Origin: Notospermus geniculatus
Taxonomy: Eukaryota; Nemertea; Pilidiophora; Heteronemertea; Lineidae
Assembly (NCBI GenBank): GCA_002633025.1
Contig: NMRB01001193.1
Span: forward strand, 41,785 to 105,784
Reading direction: 5' to 3'
Length of the DNA: 64,000 bases
Part shown: positions 12,664 to 23,435 of the stretch, piece after piece
Layout of the letters: each line of letters opens with the position of its first letter
Numbering within the stretch: the first letter of the stretch is position 1
Notes under the pieces: generated by a model
What the model was told of the DNA's origin: nothing
The model's input: the letters and a program-made list of their open reading frames with translations, nothing else
The model's database searches: none
Made by a program: the position numbers and the translations under genes

Positions 12664-15600
12664 CTGAAAAGATAAGAAGACAGATAGGTAAATCCCAAGC
12701 ACAGATTCACCCACCAGTTGAGTCCCATCAAGGTTCTGTAGGCCAGGGGCCGGTTGCACAAAAGAAAAAAAACAGCGTTAGCACTAACACTGGCGTTAAA
12801 TGTGTTTTGAGCAACTGAAAAATAACGCTATGTTAGCTAACGCCATGTTAGCAGATTTAATGCCAAAATAGGCCTAAGGCCACATTATCTTAACGTTGAT
12901 TTGGGAATTTTTGTGCAACCGGCCCCAGGTTTTTCATGCAATATGCGTTTGGTAAAGTATTCGCAAAGTATTTGAAACATGATATTCATCTCTGGCACAT
13001 ATTGAGTTACTTATTCCCACCACACCACCCCTGCTCCAAAAAGTGAAACCCAATGCGTCCAATATTGCCAAAGAATCTTAGCAAATTATGGCCGTGCCCA
13101 ATGCAAAATTGAGCACATTAGGATACACTTGTGGTTGAATGAATACCTACCGGTACCATCAACTGGTAGCACAAACGTATCTTGGCTGAGGTTGAGTATA
13201 TCAACAACTCCTTGTAATTCTTCCTGCTGTTTTCTCAGCGTATCGAGTAGATTGTGATGCTTGGCTTTTAGCTGGTGAAAGAGAAGTTGTTGGGCTTTGG
13301 TGAGGTGGATCTGGCGAACGGATAACACCTGCAATAGAAAACATAATGTCACATGAGTTCACATTATCATCAATACTCATGCCTGCAATCTGCTACACTC
13401 GGCCCCAGTGTGTATCCGACGTCCCGGTCTCCTACACACTGGCACATTTGGGGCTCAAAAGCCGGTAACACCACTGGATGGCACTCCACTGGGCTCCAGC
13501 CAATCACCACGCTTTCTCACTCATAATTCCCGCGGAAATTACATGTACTTCCAGGAAAAACCCAACCTCGTCCCCAGGTGTATAGTTCGCTCAGACAACC
13601 TTGGACCACTCGCCATATTGTCAGAAAGCGAACGAGGTTAGGAAAACCCAAGGACCCGTGCTGCCACCACGCGGTCTTCACGACTGTTAATCTCTAAAAG
13701 AGCCAGACGCGGAGTGTGATTTACCGAAGGGGTGAGCCCGTAGCGTCTGGCCAAGCGAGACTAGNTTGATAACAGTGGCTGGTAGACGAGATAAGGATTT
13801 GGGTGCTTGGGCCTCAGTTGCTGTATTGGTGGTCACAGAGGAAGAGACCACAGATAAATGAGAAGGCCCTGGTTCAACACACGAGTTCTGTCGGCTGAAA
13901 GACTCCTGCAATAAAGCAAAAATTTACTAAAGCAAGTGATTTCAAAAGTTGAATTTTCACTTTGAAGTGACACTTAGCAATGGCTTGTATTTCCTGATGC
14001 TACTTAGAATGCATCGGTACAAAGCCAAGCCATGAAAATCTAGAAGATATAAGAAGCAGGCATGGTCTGCTTGGACTCTCAAGAACTTGAATGACAAACA
14101 TGCCAGTGTTATAGGACATATAAAGCCACAACTTTTGTATTATTTTTTCCACTCTGCCAGGGTGGTTTCCGAACCCATCTCGCATGTGCAGTTTGGATCA
14201 TTGTACGTCAGGCCAGCTAACCATGAGGCCATAAAGAAATCCTCCTTAGCCAGCAGATTAACTTGCCATATTGGGCACACACCACTATCGTCTTAGAAAA
14301 ACTTACTGGTACCGGTACAGGAAGATTTGGACTTGTCCCAGTAACCAGGTCAGAAGGACATGGTGATGCTTCTTTTTCATCTGTTTCTAAATAAAGAAAT
14401 GAATTGGAAGGGATTGCACCTGTTGTTTCCTCTGCTTGGCCTGAAAAGGAACCACAAAGCTTTGATTTGTTTGTCCACTCATTTCTTAACGTGATGTTAT
14501 TCCTTTCATTTCTTTATGTATTTGAGGACCACATCAGTCCATTTAGAGGTATTTTAACTCTTCGTAACCGCAAACCACTGTAGCGGGATCCTGATTACAC
14601 GATGCAATGAACATTCATTCAGTGCCCTCTACGTCACTACGTGCGTATTGGTCATGGCACAGTACATGTATGTTTCGTGTACAAAACAAACATTTCATGC
14701 TCACCAATGGTGCCCGACTCAGCATCAGCATTTTTCCCAATTGATACAGTTGATGAACATCTGACTGACTCCGTGACCTGCCGAAGAAGCTGATTTGGTT
14801 GTCTTTGAGATTTTTCCTTCAGGGCTGCTTGAGCAACACTTAAACTGTGGAGAAATGAAAAAAAATACGTTAGATTGGTGTTTCACCATCCTTGTTAAAG
14901 AAACTTCCTCATAATGGTTTCAGGCACGAATCCAGGGGGCACACCCGGCCCGTGCCCCCCCCCCTATTTTTCGGTGACCAACGTTAGAAAAATTGCCCTT
15001 TTTCAAAGTGCCACAAAATTGCCTTGTAATTTGTCCCTCAGATGACGGGAAATCGCACCAACGGCCTTCTAGATTTCAAAATTTTCTGGCGGAGACCCCA
15101 GAACCCTGCCGTGGCTTCGCACCTTCGGGGCTCGCCTTCATTGGTCCACCTGTGGCCTTCTATGCCCCCCTTACCATAATCCTGGATCTGCCCCTGGGTC
15201 TACAACTTACCTTACAACAGTGTTGGTACAAACTATGAACTCAGGCTTTGAATTCCACTGATTATAAGAGATATAATACGATGACTTTAACCACAGCCAC
15301 TGTTCCCCTTTCGTTAAAAATCTGTAATAACACGACTGACTTTTCCCTGTCTCTGATACTGAAAAATTCAAGAACATTTACTTGTAAAGATGTCAGTACG
15401 TTTGTCAACACCATTACTTGTAAAGANGGCCGAAACTTCACATGGACATAAAGGTCATCTGCAGGGGGCCACATATTACATTGGAGCGCTTTGGGTTAAG
15501 GCATTCCTGAGTTACAGCAATGGGACCGAAACTTGGTGCCGTGGGTCATCTGACCTAGGGGTACATGTATATATGTACCAAGTTTCAGATCAATAGCTCC

Positions 15601-18600
15601 AGCGGTTACGAAACGTGCCCTGCTAACGGACAACGGACGACGGACGCTGCACCATTGTAATAGCTCACCCAATGAGCTAAAAATGCTTACCTTTCTTGGA
15701 CCAAAATCGGAAGCAGCCTTGGCAACTGAGTAGATGGTAGACAGGAGGGAATGTATCTTGTCGCATACGGAAAAACAGGTTCATCTGATTTTTCTCTGGA
15801 ATAATGATTTAAAATATGAGCGTCTTTCTGTGTGAGAGGTATTGGAACGATGGCTCCCATGAACTAGCCACCCTTACAATAACCACTCTCCTCAGGTTGC
15901 TAACAACAGAGTTATTCATTATCACCAAACCAGCAATATATTAGACAGGATTAGCACCTTTCCGACTCCAACTCCGACTACAACTACGAGAACGAATTGT
16001 AGTCCGCTGTCGTCATCCTAAATAAAAACGATTTGATAGACGTTTGCAAATCGTAAAATGCCATAACTTTGTGGCAGAATAATTTTGACTCGTAATCGGA
16101 AGTGCACCTAAATCGCAAATATCATAGTCGTATTTCAAGTCGTAACGACTAGGATTACGAGTTCAATATTCATAATTTATCCGTATTTCCGATTTATAAG
16201 GCCAAATTTTTCTGCCTTCAGTACCGGTATATGGTGTTTGATGAATTGAAAACGTCTACCAACTCGTTTTAATCAAGGATGTCCACAGCGGACTGCAATT
16301 CGTTCTCGTAGTTGAAGTCGGAGTCGGAAAGGTGCTAATCCTGTCTATTGGCCTACCTTGTTGGTAATCTTCAATATTATCATCACCTGCCACAAGCTGA
16401 TGTTGCCCTAACTGATGGTAAAGCACTGGTATATCGTCTTTGTAGATATAGTCAAATATGGAATGATTTATCAAGTCATTCTGAAGTAAAAAGGGACAAG
16501 AACATTATTAAACTTGATCTACATGTATTATGCACCGTTTATTATTCTAAGCATCATTTTTGTTTGTCTATTTGAAATAACTTGACACCAAAAAAAAGGA
16601 GAACAAACTTAAAGGGACTAGGAAAATTTTTTCAAGCTTCGGTTATTACAAAATGCTAGTCTTTCATGATAAATTTCCACCGTCAATTCACTTTTTCAAT
16701 TAACTGTTAATTACTGGCACCCAGACAAATCAGTTATCACCACACCATGGAGCATTCACCACGTCACTGGGAACCTAATCAACATAATAGAGTACAAGCT
16801 CGCTCCATACAAAACATACAGCGAGAGGTTCCCAGTGACGTGGTGAATTCTCCATGGTGTGGTGATGACTGATTTGTCTGCGTGCCAGTAATTAACAGTT
16901 AATTGAAAAAGTGAATTGACGGTGGGAATTTATCATGAAAGACTAGCATTTTGTAATAACCGAAGCTTGAAAAAATTTTCCTAGTCCCTTTAAATCTGAC
17001 ACATACTGCCTTGTAACCCATCGCAGATGTAACATTCTCTGAGGCATAGAGAATGTTTCCAACTTTTGTGATCACCAACACAAACGCATTTGAAGCCTGA
17101 AAAGAGACAAAAATACATTTTTACCCTGCCATTGTTATAGATTGTAACGATTTCTGTCTCCTTGAGTATCCTGAAGCTTTGTGGGGTTTCGACCACTGCT
17201 GTTCTTGCTAATTTTCACACTCGCTCAGTTATGGCAATGTCAGGAAGTGTTAATTTTTGTGGAAATGCAGGCAATTTTAAAGTGTGACTTCAAGTTTGAC
17301 TGACATCAGGCATGTCAGCAACATGTACCGTACAATATATTCTGATGGACTCGGGTGGCAGGGCTGTTCAATTTCGTCACTTGAGGAATCTGAGTTGTGA
17401 TCCTTGGGAAAACGGAAAAAGCTATGCACTTGGAAATTGCAGGGATTACATGAACCGTACTTATTGTGCTGTACAGAATAATCGCTCATTACCAGAAATC
17501 CATAAACTAGGCAACTCACTTGGAGCGCTGCTATTGTCTGACCCTCCACTGCTCTGGTGATCCCTTTGTTCTGGTAATAAGGCCAGCGAGCCCTGCCACT
17601 TCAGTCCATGTCAGGTTAACTGTACTGCTGTATTCATTGTAGGCACACACTTAAATATGTGTTTATAGGGGTATTTTCCAAGTGCATACATTCTGTTTTC
17701 ACTTGTCCAGCTTAGGTTGAACTGGACGGAAACAGGAACAATAGGGACTTAGGAGGGTTTAAGAATTGCTGGTATGCTGCAACTTGCAGCTTCATAGCTT
17801 CCCCATTTTTTCAAGGATCACAACTCAGATTCCTCAATTGATGAAAATTAACAGTCCCTTTAATGATCCAACTTACATCAAGCATGATCTGCATGAACTC
17901 ATCGTTGGTCAGAAAGGACGGTTTCCATGTTTCTTGGACCTCATGGGCATGCGACTGAGCAGCCATTTCTAAAAAAATAAGAAGTAAGAAAACAAAGTAA
18001 TGAGTCGAAGAAAGCATAACACAGTTGTTTATTAAACAGTAACTTCCAACAGTAGGCTAGGTAGTACCTGGTAGGCCTACCTAGTAGATTATACTAGTCC
18101 ATGTATGGTACCTAGTACCATTAGTTTATGGTATACTCCAAGCGAGTATGATGCCTACCATTATGTTTCTTGAGGAATGCGATGGTAACTTCCAACAGTA
18201 GGCTAGGTAGTACCTGGTAGGCCTACCTAGTAGATTATACTAGTCCATGTATGGTACCTAGTACCATTAGTTTATGGTATACTCCAAGCGAGTATGATGC
18301 CTACCATTATGTTTCTTGAGGAATGCGATGGCTGTTTTCAGGACGGTTGTTTTATCCATCTTCCGGTTACTATAAGATACCATTGACAACAGCTCATGGA
18401 TCAACATATTGAACTGATCTCGACGTTTCTTCTCACTCAAGTTACGTGATTTCCTGAAGAAGAATATTCAACATGCATTCCCGCAAATAAGAAATGAACA
18501 AAAATGCATCATCGTACATTTCAAGAATTAGTCTTTCTTGATTACAATGTATCACAAGTGAGGATTCTTGAATCAAGGATATTCTTATTTGGATACATTG

Positions 18601-20427
18601 TAATCAACCTGAAACCATTCACATCATGAATGCACACATTCACATTTTAGTACCGGTATCTTTGAAGATCCTATCTGACACCTAATACATGTATGCATTA
18701 GGCTAATTGCTTGAACATTTCTGACATTTCAAATTCTTTGCCAACACAGAACATGCTAATGACCTATGTGTAGGGTACCAATTAGTGAGGTCCGTGTTAG
18801 GTAAATGTAAAGTCAGTTCACACATACGCTCAGACAGTGATGTTGCACATTAGCACTTGAAACTGTTTAAAAGTGTCAGATCCGCCAAATATTTATATAG
18901 CAACAAGACAACACATTTTATTGCTATAAAATCTTACCGTTTTGTTTCACCACATTCGCTTTCATCGCCTTCCTCACAAAGACTTTCTGCCAAGGAATAA
19001 TGTCTGGAGAGAAAAAAGGTACAGACTGATAAGAAATGACACAAAAGACTGCAACCATATTAGAATTCCTGGAAGGTGCATGCCCTGACCAATGGGAGAG
19101 TTCCAGAGGTCAAAGCAGGTGCATGACCTGACCAATAGGAGAGTTCCAGAGGTAAAGGAAGGTGCATGCCCTGACCGAGTTCCAGAGGTCAAGGCAGGTG
19201 CAAGCCCTGACCAATAGGAGAGTTCCAGAGGTCAAGGAAGGTGCAAGCCCTGACCAAAAGGAGAGTTCCAGAGGTCAAGGCAGGTGCATGCCCTGACCAA
19301 TAGGAGAGTTCCAGAGGTCAAGGAAGGTGCAAGCCCTGACCAAAAGGAGAGTTCCAGAGGTCAAGGCAGGTGCATGCCCTGACCATAGGAGAGTTCCAGA
19401 GGTCCTGGAAGGTGCATGACCTGACCAATAGCCTAGGCCCGGGAGTTCCAGAGGTAAAGGAAGGTAGGCTACATGCCGCCCTGATCAATAGGAGAGTCCC
19501 AGAGGTCAAGGCAGGTGCATGACCTGACCAATAAGGAGATCCAGAGGTTCTGGAAGGTGCCCTGACCAATAAGAGAGTTCCAGAATTCAAGGAAGGTGCA
19601 TCCCCTGACCAGTAGGAGAGTTTCAGACATCAAGGCAAGTGATGACCTGGCCAGTAGGAGAGTTCCAGAGGTCAAGGCAGGTGCATTCGAGAGCCTGCCC
19701 AATAGGAGAGTTCCAGAGGTCCTGGAAACTGCATACCCTGACCAATAAGAGAGTTCCAGAGGTGCATTCGAGAGCCTGACCAATAGGAGAGTTCCAGAGA
19801 TCCTGGAAAGTGCATGACCTGACCAATAGGAGAGTTCCAGAAGTAAAGGAAGGTGCATGACCTGACCAATAGGAGAGTTCCAGAGGTCAAGAAGGTGATG
19901 ACCTGACCAATAGGAGAGTTCCAGAGGTCAAGAAGGTGATCACCTGACCAATAGGAGAGTTCCACAGGTCAAGAAGGTGATGACCTGACCTAGGAGAGTT
20001 CCATAGGTCAAGAAGGTGATCACCTGACCAATAGGAGAGTTCCACAGGTCAAGAAGGTGATGACCTGACCAATAGGAGAGTTCCAGAGGTCAAGAGGTGA
20101 TGACCTGACCTAGGAGAGTTCCATAGGTCAAGGAAGCCGCATTTTTCTTGTAGAACGATAATCTCCATCCACTGCTATCAGAGGTTTTCGGCTCTGGGCA
20201 GCGGAAATACTAAGTATGCTTGTGCGTTTTTCTGGGCCACCCTGTATAATAGAATAGAGAAGCATGTGAACCACTGACCTTTTTGACCCCGCCCCTGAGC
20301 CATGATCACGATGTGGACGCAGACTGTCCAAGTCTACTGAGCGTCTGTTGCTGCTAGAACACCCTCCATTGGAAGTGTCATCGTCCGAAAACTGGAGTGA
20401 GTTTTCGGAAGGGTCTTTCAACGACAT
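11699..20427 (-). CDS. CLOCK/NPAS2-like bHLH-PAS transcription factor, PAS-B not present in window
   Basis: Exons on the minus strand: 20427-20279, 19003-18938, 18453-18305, 17968-17877, 17096-17007, 16480-16357, 15795-15691, then a break, 14844-14705, 14440-14307, 13905-13766 (runs into an N), 13328-13151, 12663-11699. The first seven join in phase. The order is an acidic/Ser-rich N-terminus, bHLH ([21 protein letters not shown]), a CLOCK-like linker ([11 protein letters not shown]), PAS-A ([34 protein letters not shown]), a low-complexity region, a coiled coil ([12 protein letters not shown]) like the CLOCK C-terminal helix, and a 320-residue Gln-rich tail. CLOCK heterodimerises with BMAL/CYCLE and activates from CACGTG E-boxes. 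PAS-B is missing, and the exon ending at 15691 (phase 1) cannot join 14844 (needs phase 2), so at least one exon is absent, probably lost at the N at 15427. NPAS2-type identity is the alternative. Confidence 0.85.
13765..13765. other. Single N that cuts a CLOCK-like exon
   Basis: The exon is open from 13905 to 13766 and phase-compatible with its upstream neighbour. Beyond the N the sequence is repeat-like (GCGTCTGGCCAAGCG) and no donor of the right phase follows. Other single Ns: 15427, 28321 (in a G run), 50805 and 58357 (in a 12-bp array). Confidence 0.6.
15691..17968 (-). other. PAS-A coding exons of the CLOCK-like gene
   Basis: Four exons (17968-17877, 17096-17007, 16480-16357, 15795-15691) encode the linker and PAS-A. 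Visible landmarks are [43 protein letters not shown], and [16 protein letters not shown]. The order matches CLOCK/NPAS2; the last segment is more like the generic bHLH-PAS ending than like vertebrate CLOCK. A 377-bp foldback element sits in the intron between the second and third exon. Confidence 0.85.
16613..16989. mobile_element. TTAA-flanked foldback, family 1, copy 1
   Basis: TTAA at 16609-16612 and 16990-16993. The element is an almost perfect palindrome over its 377 bp (AGGGACTAGG ... CCTAGTCCCT). Copy 2 at 29436-29812 is nearly identical and the same length, implying recent activity. Confidence 0.8.
18039..18330. repeat. 146-bp tandem duplication covering the end of the bHLH exon
   Basis: Two identical-looking copies, 18039-18184 and 18185-18330. 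The second contains the last 26 bases and the donor of the bHLH exon on the minus strand; the first repeats them in the intron. Confidence 0.9.
18305..18453 (-). other. bHLH exon of the CLOCK-like gene
   Basis: This exon carries most of the basic region and both helices ([11 protein letters not shown], then MLIHELLSM, then [14 protein letters not shown]). The basic-region Glu and Arg that read E-boxes are visible. Its last 26 bases and its splice donor are repeated 146 bp further along at 18159-18184, so a second copy of the donor exists in the intron. Confidence 0.9.
19060..20140. repeat. 1.1-kb minisatellite in intron 2 of the CLOCK-like gene
   Basis: Nearly thirty units of about 35-40 bp (CCTGACCAATAGGAGAGTTC, CAGAGGTCAAGGAAGGTG) between the second and first coding exons. 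Unit variants form higher-order blocks, clearest at 19880-20130. The open minus-strand frames here come from the repeat. Confidence 0.9.
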
Positions 20428-21320
20428 TATCCGTTTTCCATCTCATTGGTTCATTATATAATACGCAGCTCACACCAGTTCTTTTACAGACGAATCTATA
20501 ATTCAGGGCCCAATTAGCAGTGATTAGGCTATAGTTCACACATTTCAGTATGAGTCAGTTCATGGTGGACATAGGCAGACAGATATAGCGAGGTCATTAT
20601 GTGTTACAACAAAGTAGCCAACTCACAACCCTACAAACGAACTATTGAACTCCTGTTATCGTTTGGAAATCGGCAGTATTCATCATTAAGATCTTTCATA
20701 ATGTCCAAATCCAATATCAAACTTGTTGGATCCCTGACTGAATCATATCCAGTTGTGGCAATTTCCATATTCATAAACGCACACCACGAGAAAGTATCCC
20801 ATAACCAGATATAAACTTGAGGATCCTAGATTAATAAGTTCATGTATGTACCATATACATAGTATTCCACTAGTGATGACATAACAACCCTTGATCATGC
20901 GCAGTCAGACGCCATCTGTTCGCCTGGTCGGCCGACACGCGTCACATGACCACATAAGTCCCGTGACCATTAGCACATGGGACAAAAAGCGCCATTTGGA
21001 GGAAATACAAGGACGCGGCAGTGGGTCAGCTTTGTAATGGTAAATGCTATTCAATAGCATAAGAATATTAGCTGAGCCACTGACGCGTGCGCTTTGTTGC
21101 GCTATAGCATTGCTATAGGCCTATCCCTCTGTCCCTGCCTTTACCAAAGGAATGACCTAAATGGATTCATTGGCGATAGAGCGTACTTCGACGACCTAGG
21201 CCTAATATAATACAAGTAATAATGACTTCGATAATGACTGCAATAATCGACCAGTGGAGCCACTGACGTATTCATGTAAATTGTATGGTGTGGGTGGGCC
21301 ATTGATCCGCATCAATAAAT

Positions 21321-22542
21321 GAAGGGGTGCATACCAAAACGACCTAAGTCAGACTTAGGCTGTTTTGACATGGTTGCACTGCAGTGCTCCTCATACCTTT
21401 CCCCACCTGCTTATTATATGGTTTGCCTACAGGTACTGCCCTCTATTGTTGAAAAATACAGGCAAAGTTTGTGATCCCAGTGCAGAAATGACCTAAGTCA
21501 GACTTAGGTTGTTTTGGCCCGAACAGTTGCTGACTTAGGCTATTTTCAAGGGCGTAGGCTGGGGGGGTGCACAGGGTGCACGTGCACCCTCCCACAGCAG
21601 TGAGAGAGTTCCGCTCTGGCAAGCAGAAAAAAATCAACCCTGTAATCGTGTAGATTTTGGCTAAGAATAGTGCTGAAATCACGTCTCAGAGCATCCAGAT
21701 TCCAAAATTTTTTGGGGCAGGACCCCCAGACCCCCCTCCAGAACACACCTTTCTTACTTTTCAGCATTACTGTGAAACTTCATGCCTACACCAGCTGCAT
21801 GAGTTCCGCTTTTGCAAAAATGTGCACCTCCCCAGGCTCAGACCAGCCTACGCCCTTGATTTTTGTGCTGACTTAGGCTGTTTTTACATGCAAACGAACT
21901 GACAATGGCTAGAAACTGTCTACTAGAGTTACTGAAGGTCATTCGTGTTTTTGACGTTTTCAGTTGTTTTTGGTGTGTATTAAAAAAGGTACTGCTTCTA
22001 ATCAATGACCATTAAATACTGAGTTTCTAAGAAAGCCGACTTTAAACGATTTCCAAATTATGAATGGGTAAATATGTCCGATATTGTTTTCCATGACTTA
22101 GGTTGTTTTGGCATGTAACAGAATGTGTGTGTTGTTGCGCCTACTACAGTGTACAAAATGATACTGGCAGCCTTCTTATTGCCTTGAATCAACTGTAACT
22201 AATGATAATGCGACAATAGGCATATGTAGGTGGAATAAATTCTAATGATTTTGGTGGTTTGCGTGTGCAAAAATCCTGACTTAGGTCATTTTGCCGGGGA
22301 AAAATACTTGACTTAGGTGGTTTTGCCTCGTCAGGACCTGCCTCAAAACAGAAAACGCCCATTATCTCCCAATGTTATTATGTAAAAAGTGTTCCTATTT
22401 CACAAAATGGAATTACCCACGCCCCTGTACGTTCAAAAATATATTTTTCAATTCCTACCCATGCAGATTAAAAAATAGAGTTTTTTGCCTCTCCTAAAAA
22501 ATGGTCAAAAGTGACTTAGGTCGTTTTGGCATGCACCCCTTC
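21321..22542. mobile_element. 1.2-kb non-autonomous transposon with iterated internal end motifs
   Basis: TIRs of about 31 bp (GAAGGGGTGCATACCAAAAC and inverse). TGACTTAGGTNGTTTTG recurs at least eight times inside, in both orientations, and forms the inner part of the TIR itself. A CAGGCG-type repeat is nested at 21549-21860. No transposase frame is present. It lies in the 3-kb gap between the divergent CLOCK-like and double-ROCO genes. Confidence 0.75.
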
Positions 22543-22799
22543 AAATGTCCCTCTATCCGCGCAACCCCGCCCTCCTCGAAATTGCAGCTCTGCGGTGCCC
22601 AAGGTAGCGACGGGTGTAGCGAGCGCTAAAAAACCTCTGCTCTCAGGATGGCAGGTCTCATTCCACAATAAAGAATTAGGCCTATCACATGATATAGCTA
22701 TCCATATCGTGCAGTACTTGAAATTTTCGTCATTTATGGTTTTTGAAACAGGGCCGTCGCCGTCGTCTGCCTGCAGCGAAGCGGGCTCGGCGGCAGACG

Positions 22800-23090
22800 A
22801 CGAGGGCGGTAGTTTGGTTCCCGAACTCACCGCTAGGCGCAGAAGAGTTCGGTATCGGCCTCGTTTGACCTTGACCTCACACACAGAATTCTGTGTGTCT
22901 GACGTCACAGAGGATAGACTGGTTCCTGGTTCCAACATACCGTGAGCTATGTTGGGATCGCGAACCAGTCTATCCTCTGTGACGTCAGACACACGGAATT
23001 CTGTGTGTGAGGTCAAGGTCAAACGAGGCCGATACCGAACCCTTTTGGCCCTAGCGGTGGGTTCGGGAACCAAACTACGAGGGCGGGAGG
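22800..23090. repeat. Long near-perfect palindrome in the divergent intergenic region
   Basis: Arms of about 135 bp (GTTTGGTTCCCGAACTCACC ... and inverse) around a short centre near 22937-22950. It begins 350-640 bp upstream of the double-ROCO start. The rest of 20428-23435 has no gene I can support. Confidence 0.8.
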
Positions 23091-23269
23091 GAGTTGCAGC
23101 GGGAAACTGTCCACGCATTGATGTTTTTAGTGTTCAACTCCAATTAGGCCTACAATGGAATAAACATGGCCTTTTATAACATTCTTTCGAAGGAACTGTT
23201 CCAATCTCAAAAAGCAGCCGAAAACCCGTGTATCCGGCCTGAAATCTGAGACTGAGCTGCGTCACCGAT

Positions 23270-23275
23270 CACGTG
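23270..23275. promoter_or_regulatory. CACGTG E-box upstream of the double-ROCO start
   Basis: A palindromic CACGTG lies 161 bp before the proposed ATG. This hexamer is the consensus site of CLOCK-BMAL dimers and of other bHLH factors. One hexamer is easily chance. Confidence 0.25.
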
Positions 23276-23435
23276 GCCTTTTGAATTTCCCGCGTTCAGT
23301 GGTTTGTTGAAACATGGCGGGTCTCGATCGGTGCTGGTTGCCAACGAGCTGATATTCACTGAGTAGATAAAAGTGGATAAACGAAATCCTTCATGAGACT
23401 CTGGACCCTACGACGACGAATGTACAGCCGGGCAG

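Noticed and set aside
19318-19965. Overlapping minus-strand frames of 67-129 codons
   Set aside because: They lie within the intron minisatellite and show its unit repeated, not a conserved protein.
22516-23179. 200-codon minus and 139-codon plus frames
   Set aside because: They run through the palindrome at 22800-23090, so both strands read alike; no splice signals or domains.
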